The notes: generated by a model not told the origin, from the sequence alone. Counted from the stretch's first letter, positions 43,390-57,029 are shown. The stretch is 64,000 bases of DNA from Gnetum montanum (GCA_015680685.1 MNCI01005400.1:8438-72437); one strand, 5' to 3'. Program-made: numbers and translations.

Positions 43390-45500
43390 TTGCAACAACT
43401 TAAAGAATGTATAAAGAAGTGATTATTAAAATTGCATATAGCAATTCATAGAAAATTTTTTAATTCCAAAGCAAAATTGAAGTTAAGAAAGATTGTCCAT
43501 TTTCTTCAACCCTCTTTAATATATTTATTGATGAAATGTAAGAAAGGCTTTGCAATGGGAAAGACAGTCATGTTATCAAAGTTAGATCCTAAGCAATGAA
43601 TCTTCTTTTGTATGTAGATGATACTATCTTGATCTCCATTATAGTAGAAGGTATAAAATATATTGCAAATTTTTAGAAAATTATTGTCACTTGTTTATTC
43701 TTTAAGTAAATGTGGAAAAAACCAAATTGATGATCTTAGATACAAGACATACCTATTGTAACTTCCATTTTGAAGGTATCAATATGAAAATAGTACATTC
43801 TTTTAAATATTTGGGTCTCATTTATATAAACAATTACATTTGGGGGAAGTGCATTAAAGAAAGAATAGCATGGGGCTCTATATACTTTTAAAAAAATATA
43901 AGGACTTATGACTATATGCTTGGAAGGTTAGAAAATAAATTTTCATATTATCATCAAACCTATTGTATTATATGGATGTGTTATTTGGGAGCCTGGGCTT
44001 AGTGCTAAAATATGAAAAGATATTGAAATAGCACAAAAAATTTTCCTTTTAAATGAGTTAAAGGTGAATATGCAAATATCTTATTCAATGTTATTATATG
44101 AATGTGATTCAATGTTATTGTGTGAATATGATTTATTATTTTTAGAACTGATGAATCATCGTTTGTGTTAGCTGCGACGTTGGATATGCAATGCATGACA
44201 TTGGGGCCTTAGTCCGACGTTAGATATCCAACGTCGGGGTATATACCCTGAGTCTATAAATACCATGTTTGGGCTCCTATTTTGAGTTAGTTTTGGATAA
44301 TTTTAGTTTTTAGTTTTCAAGCAAGGTAGCAAAGCTATTGTAATTTATTTTCCTCAAAGTTAGAATATTTTTTGAGTGCCTGTAGAAGGATTCTAAGTGT
44401 GTACAGTTCTTTGTTTGAGCACTAATATACTTGAGCATAGCAATGTGACAGGAATAAAACGAACTCCTTTAACAATCCTTGTAGCATTGAGAATAGCTTA
44501 ATATTTTCCTTATTGCATTTTACTTTCCTATCCTTTGCTTTAATGAATTGATTAAATAATTTATCTCCAGCAATTAATGAACACGAGCACGACCACTTCA
44601 AGTATTCATATAGTACTTGGTAACCCAACAATGCTTAATGTTTGGTAACGCAGCAATGCTATATGTGTTCAAGAAAGTGGAATGGTTACTTGTGTTAGGC
44701 CAAATAGACAATAGACATTAGTTTTCAATCTACCCTGCCCTTATTCTTGTTGTAGGTGATTACATCCATAAAATATATAACGAAAAAAATTCATATACCT
44801 TAATTACACTTAAACCATACCCTTGAGCCTCACAAGTGTAGTTGGGAAGACAATGAATGTTCTCAATGTTGTTTCACTTCCTAAATGAACTAGTGTATGA
44901 GATAACTATAGATCCACGGAATTCGACCAGATCGTGCAGGATGCCTTAGTGATTTGTATGGTTGGGCGTAGGGGTACCTCACCACTCATCAAGAAGTAAA
45001 ATCCTTATGTGAATTCATTACATACACTCATAGCTCACATATCTCAAGGTAAGATAAATTCTCTAAATCGCTTTTTGAGGATTCACAAAACTATGGTTGG
45101 CATTTTCAAGGAATGAAATGATTGATAAAATGGAATATCTCTTAGAAAGATGTATAGAAAAATACTAAGCATATTCACTAGCTAGTAAAACCGAAGGTTT
45201 TAACTTAGATGTCATCTAATGTAGAAGGTACGAAAAAATTTTCTTTACATCATATTAGATCTAATAAACTCGATGCAGAAGCTTACTATCTCTTAGCTAC
45301 TATTGATATTGGAATTCTATCAACAAGCTTCACTTAAGTTCACATCATCTAAGAAATAAAAGTGGAAGATGTATTCAACTCCCCTACGAAGAGTCTATTT
45401 GTAGGTTGTGCAGGTCAGGAACCCTTGAAGATGAGTTACACATTATTCATTTTTGTGTTGCAACTCTCCACATGAGACAACATTTTAATTTATAGCAAAA
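43390..45500 (+). pseudogene. LINE (non-LTR) reverse transcriptase remnant, split by a solo LTR
   Basis: Plus-strand text in shifting frames: KLKLRKDCPFSSTLFNIFID (RT block around RQGCPLSP), LLLYVDDTILIS (catalytic motif at 43611-43625), KPIVLYGCVIWEPG and IEIAQKIFLLNELKV. After the solo LTR the C-terminal part reads RLCRSGTLEDELHIIHFC, the Cys/His end typical of LINE ORF2. Many stops. The solo LTR at 44149-44991 lies between the two parts. Confidence 0.85.
44149..44991 (+). mobile_element. Solo Athila-like LTR inside the LINE
   Basis: TGATGAATCATC to CACCACTCATCA (843 bp), with LINE sequence on both sides. Flanks AGAAC (44144-44148) and AGAAG (44992-44996) fit a 5-bp target duplication with one change. 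U3 has a 24-bp near-palindrome at 44214-44237 (half-site CCGACGTTRGAT, centre GATATC). TATA: CTATAAATACC at about 44253. Confidence 0.9.
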
Positions 45501-46249
45501 AAAACTTATGATTTCTATTTGCTACCTCCATTGGTGCTTAGTCAATTTGTATAGTTTATTTTTATTTTTCATGAAAATGTAATATCTATCTAATAAATCC
45601 TTCCTATAGGTCTTTGGACATGATAAAACTTCAATTTCAATTTCAAGTATTTTATCAAAAATTCAATATTATTATAATGCAAAACGTTGGCCTATAGATC
45701 CAATGCATGTATGTGACAAAGGTGTATGCTAAGATATATATTGAATGTGACCAGAAAAGATCTAATCAAAAACTCTTTTATTAAAGAAGTTTGAGATTAT
45801 GTAAATACTATTATAAAGTTCTTTTGCACAAGTAGTTTTCCGGGTTTTCCCTGGACTCCAATAATGTCACACCACGCTCCATTCTCACGGTACTTTAATT
45901 TACCGTCAACGGTGTTATGTAATTGTCTCTGTTTGAGTTACTATCTGGGGAGGAAGTAAAAGAAACCCTTGAAAGCAGGTTAAAACTAACGATAAATCCA
46001 AATTTTGAGGCATAACAGTCGAATCTTCGTATTTGAATTTACTTTGATGGGCTCATGATCTCACGAGCAGCATTCAAAACGAGAAACAACACGATTGGCA
46101 ACAACACAACACGGCAATGAAATGCAATGCAGATTCAGTCGTTTGAAGCAGCGTGAACTTTACTCTTAATTAAGGAAGTTCAACAAAGTCACAGCAGAGC
46201 ATAAGAAGGTATCGTCCAAAACTTCCTTCAGTCACCGATGAATTTTCTA
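45501..46249. other. Intergenic stretch, partly CpG-retaining
   Basis: No gene or element is recognised. 45840-46250 has more CpG and fewer TG/CA transitions than the surrounding repeats, so it may be low-copy DNA. No protein-like frame is seen. Confidence 0.4.
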
Positions 46250-47275
46250 TTTGCCATGTGAACGCAAAAAATAGAAGTGCAACTCTGCTTAACGCGATGG
46301 GGAAGCTGCTGGGAAATCGGAATCTCATTTTTAAAATAGCAACACAGTATCTGATTGTGTTTGTGGTGTTAGGAGAGGAACAAAAAACAAAAAAAAAAGA
46401 AGAAGAAAGGCCTACTATAACACGACAAGGAGGTTGGTAGCGTAGTATTCAGCGTAATGGCGCAGTAACTGTACAGTATTTTGTCTGAATTGATTCATCT
46501 CACCGATGAAGGTGCTGGGAAATCTGAAATGCATATAAAAAACAATAAATGCAACATGGTATCTGATTGTGTTTTGATCAAAGAAGCTTGCTACAGCAGA
46601 ACATAGAGGTCAACACTGGAGTATTCAGCATATTGCGTTATATACATTGTACAGCATTTTGAAAATCTTGTATGAATTGGTTTCTTTCATTGATGCGTCC
46701 TGAAAGGGTAATGAGGAAGGTGCTGGGAAATCTGACCTGCATTTCAAAAATAATGAATACAACGCTATGTAATTGTGTTTTGGTGGAGAAAAAAAAAACA
46801 CCCTGCTACAACACGACAAGGAGATCGGCAGCGTAATACTCAGCATATCACGTAGTATACACTGTACAATATTTTGAAAATCTTGTATAATTGGTTCATC
46901 TCATCAATGATGGGAAAGGTGCTGGGAAATCTGAACAGCATTTCAAAAATAATCAATGCAGCACAATTTATTTTGTTTTCATAAAAAAAGCCTGCTGCAA
47001 CATGACAAGGAGGTCGTAGTATTCAACATATGGCATAGTATACATTGTACAGCAATATGATGTGAATTGGTTTTCTTACAGATGCATCCTTTGCATGATA
47101 GAGAAGGTGTTCGGAAATTTCAATCATATTTCAAAAATAATTAATGCAACAAGGTATCTAAATGTGTTTTGGTTAAAAAAAAGCCAACAAGGAGGTCAGC
47201 AGCATAAAATTCAGCATCTTGCTTAGTATGCACTATACAGAATTTTGAAAATCTGAATTGGTTCATCTCACTTAT
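46250..47275. repeat. Tandem repeat, five units of about 190-208 bp
   Basis: The landmark GCTGGGAAATC (last copy TTCGGAAATT) recurs at about 46308, 46513, 46721, 46920 and 47108. Each unit continues with CATTTCAAAAATAAT.AATGCAAC, a TGTGTTTTG block, ACACGACAAGGAGGTC, a CAGCATAT..GTAGTATACACTGTACA block and GAATTGGTTCATCTCA. Divergence between units is moderate. No reading frame is preserved. Confidence 0.9.
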
Positions 47276-47809
47276 ACCTGTTACCTAAGCAATGGTAGGA
47301 CCAACTGAAAGGATCATCACTCAGACTCTCAATACTTATCTGAAAGGCTCTCATTTCTTCATTTGAAATTTAACATAGATGTGTTGAAGATCTCTTTCTA
47401 TTGAAGATAATATGCAAATTTTGTCTACAACATAAATATAGCATGAAGACAAGCTCAAGTTAATGATTCAAAGTTATGTAAAAATACTAATCTCTTGATT
47501 TTCATTAAATTAAAAGTCCAAAAGTCATCTAAAATTAATTTTATTAAATTAAATAAATACAAATGTAGATAATTTTATTAAAGTCATCTTCAAATGATTC
47601 AAAACATGATTCCACATAATTACTCATATAGATTTATTGGGATACATGCTCTCTACATATGTATTCAATGGGATATATCACCTCTATAGCACTTGGTCGA
47701 GAAAAATATTTTTTTCATAGTTGATGACCACACTGGTGAACACATATTCTCAACTCAAAGGATCAAACTTTTTGAACTTTTGAAAATTTTCATAATATGA
47801 TGAAAAGTA
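47276..47809. other. AT-rich stretch with no recognised feature
   Basis: I see no coding, RNA or repeat signal here; it runs into the N gap. Confidence 0.4.
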
Positions 47810-48303
47810 NNNNNNNNNNNNNNNNNNNNNNNNNNNNNNNNNNNNNNNNNNNNNNNNNNNNNNNNNNNNNNNNNNNNNNNNNNNNNNNNNNNNNNNNNNN
47901 NNNNNNNNNNNNNNNNNNNNNNNNNNNNNNNNNNNNNNNNNNNNNNNNNNNNNNNNNNNNNNNNNNNNNNNNNNNNNNNNNNNNNNNNNNNNNNNNNNNN
48001 NNNNNNNNNNNNNNNNNNNNNNNNNNNNNNNNNNNNNNNNNNNNNNNNNNNNNNNNNNNNNNNNNNNNNNNNNNNNNNNNNNNNNNNNNNNNNNNNNNNN
48101 NNNNNNNNNNNNNNNNNNNNNNNNNNNNNNNNNNNNNNNNNNNNNNNNNNNNNNNNNNNNNNNNNNNNNNNNNNNNNNNNNNNNNNNNNNNNNNNNNNNN
48201 NNNNNNNNNNNNNNNNNNNNNNNNNNNNNNNNNNNNNNNNNNNNNNNNNNNNNNNNNNNNNNNNNNNNNNNNNNNNNNNNNNNNNNNNNNNNNNNNNNNN
48301 NNN
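47810..48303. other. Assembly gap (N run)
   Basis: 494 undetermined bases; the start of the long LTR to the right probably lies in it. Confidence 1.
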
Positions 48304-50812
48304 TATTTTATGATTAAATGTTGAAATCCAATTACTCCTGGAAGTTTTTCTTTTTGTTAGTTATTATTATGCACATTTAATTGTGTATTTTTTTTATTAT
48401 GCATATGTGATTAAATAATCCTCTATTCATGGAGTAATTTATAAACCCTCACCCTACCCAAAACATATCATTTGTTATCTTTTGTCATTAAACTAAGATT
48501 TGGAGTTCATTTTTAATTATCATTTAATATTGCATAAATTAGCTTTGTTAAGGAAGTACCTTAGGATGATGTCTTACCCAAAATCTGATCCTACGAATGT
48601 GTCCAGGAAATTCAAAAACATAGATTTCCACCCTTGCTTCTTAGAATTGAAGTTATGGTTCTCAAGATATCACAATTTCTAGTTTGCTAAAATACCATAA
48701 AATTTTTAGCATTTGAACTAGGCGACTATGATAATTGAAGCTTAGGTGAAATTTTAGCATACGATTAGGTAGAGCATTTGATAAGGATCCTATAAGTTCA
48801 AATAGAATTTGATATGGAATCCTAGTGTGCATGTTATGAGTGTTAAGTCTTAGGAGAATTAAAAGGAGAAGAAAAATGATAAAAGAACTTATGAAAATTA
48901 TTCATGTTTTTTAAAAAATTTAAATTAAAAATTAAAAATCTAAAATCTAAAAAGTCAAAATCATTATGCACGTTCATGTGCAAAACAAAAACAAAAGTAA
49001 ATATGTTATATATGATGTACCATTTCAGATTTTCTTCATTGCTTGTTTTTTGTGATTCTTCTTTGATTTTGATTATTATGTCAAGATTTTGCTAAATTTT
49101 CATCACTTTGGACTTGTTTTGATATTTTAATTGTGTTTAGACCTTTTTTAATCTTTTGGCAAATTTCTGGAATTATGGAAATTTTTCCCAACTTGCCCTT
49201 TGGATATTTTATGAATATTTTTGAATTGCTCATGGTATAAGCATGATTCTACAAGAATTTTGTGAAATTTGAGTTTTTATGGATTTTGGCCAATTTGAAA
49301 TAATATAATAAAATTTATGTGACCATTTGTGCTTAGATGGTAGTAGACACCATGAATCTTGTAGATGCCCTCATATGCATACAATAGTGATGTGTTTTTT
49401 AGTGGATCCACCCCATAAAAGCAAGGGTTGTTAGATGGATTTTCCACCCTAGATTTTGATTCATAAGTTTATGGGAGGCTATAAATTTAGCCAAGACCAT
49501 GGCATTGAGCAGTTGAGTCTAGTGAAGTTGCAATGAGGCATAGTCAATACCTATCCTTACAATGTTACATGTGCCTTGGCTATTAAGGATGCTAGTAGTG
49601 AGGCTATTGCTAAGACCTAGCCATTAGTGACTTGCTTGGGATCACAAGGATAATTCGATGATAGTTATGAGGTTATTTCAAGAGCTATTAGTGAGTCCCT
49701 TTAGCAATGAGGATAACCAAGACCTAGCCTTTTTTGATGCCTGGTTAAAATATACATTCTTTGGATTTTTGCTTGACAAATTTATGATATATTTGGATAT
49801 TAAAATAATTTAAAGGATAATTTGATGATAGTAGTGAGGTTATTCTAAGATCTAATGGTTCCTACTGGCACTGAGGTTAACCAAGACCTAGCCTTTAGAG
49901 TTACCTAGATAAATTATATATGTTTTGGATTTCTTTTTATATTTGGAAAATTTGTGGCATTTTTGGACTTGGAAAGATTTTTGAGTATTTTATTAGAAAC
50001 CTTTTCCTAGCCCATATCCAGTGACTTTTGGCCTAGAACATTTATGCTCCATGAATAGGGAAATATAATAACCTTTCTTATTTGTGGGGTTTTGAATCCT
50101 CATGCATTTCAATGCAGAAAGCCTAGAGTAAGTAGGAAATTATCGAAAGAGAAACATGGGATGAAAGGTGGATCAATTCTATACAACACAAACCTTTTAA
50201 ACTATAAAAATGATTTATATATATTTTGTATTTTTTGTAAAATACAAGTCATATACATTTTTTGGCTATTTGAACCATGTACTTATTTTTGTTATTAAAT
50301 AATAAAGTATGCTAGATATAAATTTGTAGTCTATGCCATTAGGACCATGAGATTACAAAGAACATTTTTCATTTTGGTGCATCTCATGTTCGAGAAAATT
50401 TAATATTATTTCTGATATATTAATATTTTATTATTTAATTTAGTAGATTTAACTGTAAATAACTTTATGTCTATATGTTTGATTGAGGTGAAATAAGTAT
50501 ACTTGGGATTGTTATTTTGTGTACTATAGTATGATGCAATTAGTGAAATTTTTGAACATCTTCATTTTTGTGGTTGCGTAAAACTCTAATTTTCTTTAAA
50601 TAAATTTTATATAATTATATATGTGAGTATTATAAAATTTTGCTATGTTGTATTTTTCTACTATATTTATGCTCATAACTAATAATTTTTATCTATTTTA
50701 CAACTTTCTTTTGATTTAGTAAATCAAGGTTAAATCCAAATCCTTAAGGTTTCATAGCATCTTTATTAGTTCTTTATAGGATATTTTATCGATAATTAAT
50801 GAGGGTGTTACA
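48304..50812 (+). repeat. Very long old LTR (left copy, 5' end in the gap)
   Basis: Aligns with 51770-52690 in its first part (GATTAAATGTTGAAATCC; ACCTTAGGATGATGTCTT) and with 62390-64000 in its second part (GAGGCATAGTCAAGACC; GGTGGATCAATTCTATA). It ends GAGGGTGTTACA, the end typical of Tekay/chromovirus-type LTRs that start TGTAACACCC. No gene inside. Confidence 0.72.
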
Positions 50813-51599
50813 TTATGATCAACAAATTTGCTTCATTGGATTATGCTTGTGCACAGAATAAAGAATTAGTGAACAAAATGTCTTACATTTACTTCATTGA
50901 GGGTTTGTTGCTTTGTCTAATGCTTCTTACTAAATCGAGGGTTTGCTAGTTCACTAAGGGTTTGCCTCTTCTTTGTGGGTTTGCTACTTCATCAAGGATT
51001 TGTTGTTTCATGAAGTTTTTGTTAGTTTGTTAAGAAGTCATTGTTTTGCCAAGGGTGTAGTATATGAGTGAGAATTTTTTGAAGAAGAGACTAAGGTGTC
51101 TATCCAAGAAATTTGAAGACTTCATTATGACATCATCATCAGCCACATATAGAAAGTTTGCAACTGTAGTCACTATTAAAGAAGCTTCAATTTCAAAATG
51201 GGAGTTTATGGTCAACAAAATTGCTTTATTGGATTATGTGTGTGTACAAGATAAAGAATTATGAAAAAATGACCTTTTTAGAAGTAGTTTATGTGCAAAA
51301 CAAAGAAATTCTTCAAAGGATAACTAGCTTTATGAACAATATTGAAAGAAAAAAGGATTCTCAAATTGCTTCAATGAATAATGAACAAATTTTATAGAAA
51401 CTAGAAGTTCTTGAAGTCAAAGTTGAATTTAAAGTTAAATAAACATCATCAAAGATGATTTTGTGATCACTGAAGCATTGAAAGAGCAAGATGAAAAATA
51501 AGCAAAGAAAGAAAATTTATGCTTTATCAATATCCTAGAGCATGAAGGTGAAAAGAAGAAGTTTTAGTTAAGGAAGTTGAAAAAATCATCAAGAATATA
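50813..51599 (+). other. Short internal region between the two long LTR copies
   Basis: Contains a small Lys-rich frame (51064-51264) and decayed text, with no recognised domain. A block of about 50 bp occurs twice (50818-50870 and 51211-51262; TTGGATTATGYKTGTGYACA). Possibly a leftover of the element's 5' region. Confidence 0.4.
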
Positions 51600-52753
51600 T
51601 GTCATAACCAAAAACTTTGCATATATTTAATTATTTAATTTAATACATGCATTTGATTATTTAATGCTATTAGATGCATTTCAATAGGTATTTCCACTCT
51701 CATGCACTAAATAGGAGGATTATATTATTGTTGTTATTGTTACTATTATTAGAGCTCAATTATAGATTTTCTATATATTTTTATGATTAAATGTTAAAAT
51801 TCAATTACCCTTGAAATAATTGAAACATAGGCACACCCTAGGGTATATAATTCAACTAGAATTGTATAACTTAACATTGCCCACTAGAATTGACTTGAAA
51901 CATCCAAATCAAGAATCTTACCACTAAGTAACTCATAATTGTTCTAATTACCCTTAGAGGTTTTTCATTTTTTTTAGTTATCATGTTTTTATAAGTATTT
52001 GGTTGTACATATTTTATTCTTTATGCAAATTCAATTATCCATATTTTATTTCTTATTATGCATATGTGATTATGTAATACTCTATTCATGGAGCATTTTG
52101 GACCCTAATCTTACCCAAACCATATCCCTTGTCAAATGTTGTCGTTAAACTAGAGTTGTAAGTTTATTTTTAATTAAAATTAAATATTGTATAAAAAATT
52201 TGTTATGTAAATACCTTAGGATCAGATCTTGCTTAGAATCTAACATTATAATTACATATAGGATGTTCAAAAACATTGGTTTTAACCTTTGGTTTACTGG
52301 AATGGGAGTTATGATTTTCAAGATATCACATTGTTTGTTGGCTAAAATTCCATATAAGTTTTGACATTTAAATTGTACGACTATGATGAGCTAGTGAAGC
52401 TTAGATATGATTTTAGCATATGGATGTGTAGTGAACTTGATAAAGATCCCTTATATTCAAATGAAATTCACTTGCACTTTGCGTATGCTTATTATGAGTG
52501 TTTGAATCTTAAAGTTATTAGTTGGGGATTAAAATAAGAAAATAGAGATATATAAATGAAATTGATTTTTAAAAATTTAATAAAAAATAATTTCTGAAAA
52601 GTAAGTTGGTTATGTTATGTGTCAAATGAGAGTGAGGTGATTTTGTAACAAGGAAAGCATTGGGTATGCATATAGTGTTTATATGTTATTACATAAAAAC
52701 ATGGTAAACATTACATCTTTTCATTGCCTTTGTTACACTACCTCTCTCATTTG
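51600..52753 (+). repeat. Long old LTR (right copy, first part)
   Basis: Starts TGTCATAACC, and from about 51770 is homologous to 48304-48950 with indels. It stops where the Athila-like LTR at 52754 begins. The missing second part may be 62300-64000. Confidence 0.6.
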
Positions 52754-53709
52754 CACATTGGAGTCCTAAAGTGAACGGATCTTTATTCGAGCAACATTGT
52801 ACCTGAACACAAGTTGTGTATGGACATAAAGATGAACTTCCTAGATAAACCTTGCAATGCATGGAATAGGATTTTATTTAATGTTATTTATTGTTTCCTA
52901 GTAATGTGGTATGAGTACAACTTGATTACGAGCATCTAAGGATGTGTACGGTTAATTAAGGAATCGGCTGCTCATTGTGACGTGGTATGAGTATGACTTG
53001 ATTACGAGCATATAGTGTGACTACTTGGTAACCCAATCGCGTATCCAAGATCTACGCTTGGTAATCCCAATGGTAGTCATGCACCAAGATGTGTACGGTT
53101 AGTTAAGGAATCGACTACTCATCGCACTTAGGCTATATTAGCTTCCTCAACCCTTTCCTCCTAGTTAAGTGCCTTAGTACGACCACTTCGAGCATGTGCG
53201 TTACGCGTGGTGATCCTAGCAACGATTAGTGTTTGGTAGCCGCGGTTGCATCGGTTCAAGGTGTGTACGGTAAGTGGGAATGGATGCTGATGCTAGGTAA
53301 TTTAGACTTAGTCATTAGTTAGAGTTAGTTAGTTTCTCAACCCTTCACTCATTAGCATAGGAGAAAAACATAAAAGACTATAAAAATCATATACCTCGGA
53401 CTTACTTAACCATACACTCTGAAAACTACAAGTCTGGGAAGACAACGAATAATTAACCCTAAGTATTCCATGGGGTGTGTAGGCATTTAGTCTATGGAGT
53501 TCGATCGGATCGCTCGTGCTATGCTCGTTTCATATGGTTGAGTGTAGGGGTATCTCGCCACTCATCATTGGTGCCGTTGCCGAGGACTAAGTGTTTGTGT
53601 GCTGAATAGAACATAAAGGATATCACTCATATTTTTGGGAGCCTAAACGAACCTTCGGGCTAATTCATTAACAAGAATTTTATAATAGTGAAATAACACA
53701 CCGATAAAA

Positions 53710-55646
53710 ATGTCTTCTTCTCACAAAAGCAATTCACCACCTGAGGACCATACAAAGAACAGTCGGCAATCAAAAACACATAATCTAAATCCACCAGTTC
53801 CTCAACAATATAAGTTGACATATACTCATCCTGATGAGTATATTCCCAACTTTACTTTTATTCTACATCAACATGAATAGATGCGCTGGCGAGATTTGCA
53901 AGGTAACATCATGTTACCTCTAGATCGATCTGTCCCAAACATGCTTCTCCATGCCTTAGCATAGATAGGCATGACAGAATTATATACTGACTATGTTATG
54001 GAAGACTTTGACTCAAGAGATTATCATCCCACAGAAGCTCAACGTATGAGGGATGCAAGGCAGGAGAGCCAACATACACTGTTGAAGGTAAAGGTCTGCA
54101 CGTCCTTAGCGAAATAGGACATGAGGGTTCTTTAGCAAATGATGTTCCCCCTCCTAATTATGGTGAGGAGGTTGGGTATCAGAACCTAAACTCAACAATA
54201 CACAACACTGGTTCTGATGCTTGTGAACACCAGCTATTCATAGAGGAAACAACAACTCATGATAAGGACGAGCATTTAGATCGTCACCACGATTGGAGCC
54301 GTAGCAGCCAAAGAGAAGGTAGGAAACATCATCATGGTGATGGTTCTCCTTCTTCTTTCCCTTTTTCACATGACTCACCCTCTCCTTCCAGCTCTGGGTG
54401 CAATCATAAAGAGCATAACGGAGAGGATAAAAGTAAGAAAAATGAGAGACCTCGATGAGAGAGTCGAGAGAGAGGACAAGGGCAAGACCGAAGGAAAAGT
54501 AGGGAACAATGAAGACATCATAGGCATCATGAAAGAGATGATCATGATGAGCCCCTACTTGCAACCCGAAGTATGCTTGACATAATGGAGATTGTTAGAA
54601 TTCCCACAAGGCATTTAAAAGATAGTCGGATCAAGCGCTTAGAAATGAACAATATCTCATGCTTTGAGGGAGGATACAATGCTGATCTGCAAAATCATTT
54701 ACAGGCATTCCATGATGCCTGTGCCTTCCAGAATATAGAAAATGAGTGGCAAAAACTTAAGTTGTTTTCAAGGACACTCATTAAAGAAGTAGAGAGTTGG
54801 TACCTGTCCTTAGAACCAAAAATCATCAAGAGGTGGAGTACGATGCTAGAACTCTTCAATGATAAATATTAGACGTACTCCCGAGTGCCTAATTTACGTA
54901 AGCAGATCCAAGGCTGGAAGCAAGGTACACATGAACCCTTGGATGCTGCCATGGCCCGCTACTACACATTGTTACATCATTGCCCGGGCCATGGGTACGC
55001 TCAGCGGGATCAACTTCGCCACATCGTGGATGGGCTAAGGCATGAAACGAGAAGAACCCTTGGGACTTATGCCCAAGGGAGACTATCACAACTTAAAGCC
55101 CATGAAGTACATCACTTGTTGGAACAAGTAGCACAAGAAGAAGGTGAGCTACATAAAAGGAAAAGTGCGGAAGAATACAACTATGATCCCTCTCTTCGAA
55201 AGAAGGGAGTGAAATTTTGCAATGAAGAGGATGAGTCACCAATTGAAGAGTTGGTGAACAGAAAGACCTTGCGGCTTCAAAAGCTCACAACAGAAATAGC
55301 TAAGGTAGAAGACGTATGGAGTTCCTTAGACTCTAAAATTAAAACTGTCTTAAAAATTGTAGAAGAGTCTAAGGTAGAACAAAGTAGTGACAAAGGTAAG
55401 ACAAAGTGGAGAGATTTAGGCCCTACACATAACAAGGGTAAGGGGAAAATCACTAACTCCGATGTGGTTGAGGATTTAAACACAGATGATGACGATGGAT
55501 GTGAGATCTACCACTATGACCATCCTAAGGGATGTTATGCAATTATCTCACATCTACAGGATTCTGGGGTATATACGCTAAATCCAAGACTCAACCAATG
55601 GCAAACACCCCGAAGGTTACCTTATCCCCAAGGTAACCCAAGGTAG
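53710..55646 (+). pseudogene. Athila-like gag
   Basis: ATG at 53710 (MSSSHKSNSPPEDHTK). The capsid-type core is at 54650-55110: ISCFEGGYNADLQNHLQAFH, WQKLKLFSRTLIKEVESWYL, then, after a TAG at 54870, NLRKQIQGWKQGTHEPLDAA, RQLRHIVDGLRHETRRTLG-like text. A basic/acidic tail of about 170 residues follows. Several TAG/TGA stops and a frameshift near 54130 break the N-terminal part, but 54885-55646 is open for 253 codons. Confidence 0.85.
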
Positions 55647-57029
55647 TTCCACCAACCATCAATGTATTATCCAAGTGGAACTCCCCCATAACCCATTGGA
55701 CAACTTTAGTAGTGGCAATACCCATAGTCATGGGGGATGCCATCGCCGAAACATCTGTACCCTTACTAGCAGCCTAACCCTTATGGATATTATGTGCAGC
55801 AGCTGATTTCTCCAAGTGACTCTATGGGTCACACAACTCCCCATCATCACTACCAAGTTTAAGAGTACTTCAAAAGGACTCCTTGTCCTCTAGGAGACAC
55901 TCCATACCCACACCATCCTCCAAATCCACCCGCACCTCTTCCACAAGTATTTCCCATAACACCTCCTGCTCCAACAATGCAAGGGGAACTTCCTCCTTAA
56001 TCGCAGCAACGTCACGCTGCGAGAGCTATAAATATCCAACATGCTGCTGGTTCTGACAACTGTAGAAAGAGAAGATCCTTCTTCAGAACCAAAAGCCTAG
56101 ACAAACTCTCACAACAACAAGCGGTTGAGTCCATGTGCACACCTCCACCATCTAACACTTCGGAGCACCCTTCAATCCAACAGAGCTTAACACATACCAT
56201 AAATGATTGGATCAAGGTAGGCCACCTTCCTAGGAAACTAACTGATCCTGGAAGCCCCTTAATCTACCTTCAAATCATTAGAAATGAACCACATAGGGCT
56301 CTTCTTGACTTAGGTTCCGGAGTCAACTTAATTTCACAAGAGATGTATCAAGCCTGGAACATGCCCCAACTTAAGAAGAGCAACATTCAACTAGAGTTGG
56401 CAGACTAGTCCATCACCATTCCCTTGGGATTGGTGGAGGACATCATTACTACTGTGTGTGGTTGATCTTACCCAGCCGATTTCCTGGTGATTGAAGTCAA
56501 CAACAATGAAGGGGACTTCCCAATTATAATGGGAAGGGCATGGCTTAGTACAGTAGATGCATGCCTTAGGATCCACGATCTTTCCTTGGAAATCTCTAAG
56601 ATAAATATTTATGAAAATATCGAGAAGAGGAAAGTTCCATGCATCACATACAGTGATTCATCGGGTGATGACATGGAGGAAATGCCTCCATGTAGGAGGT
56701 GTTCCCTTGAAACTTTGAAACAAATATGCCTATATGTAGCAACCACAGCACCAGTAGTAGACACCTCGTGGTTGACAGCTACTCGAAAGAGCAAACAAAT
56801 ATGCATGTAACAAACTGAGGAGACAAACCATGCCAACAATGAAGGCATAGACACATTGAAACATGAGTGTCACCAACTTCCATCCCTCAACCTAAGAACA
56901 TCAGTTGGGAGAAGTTGGGCACTTCTATGAAATTCAAACAAATGCTCATTATTTCAAACCTCTCCCTTATAATTCATTCATGGGGGAGATGGCCACCGAT
57001 GCTAACCATATGGGGCCCTCAATTTTTTA
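55647..57029 (+). pseudogene. Athila-like protease with Pro-rich linker
   Basis: The linker 55650-56100 is Pro/Tyr/Gln-rich in one frame. Protease: PHRALLDLGSGVNLISQEMY (active site D-L-G-S, the form seen in Athila elements), then FLVIEVNNNEGDFPIIMGRAW (GR block) and a tail. A short final part reads HYFKPLPYNSFMGEMATD and closes with TAA at about 57029, directly followed by T-rich non-coding sequence; no RT follows. Confidence 0.8.

Noticed and set aside
47797-48324. 175-codon open frame over the gap
   Set aside because: It consists almost entirely of undetermined bases.
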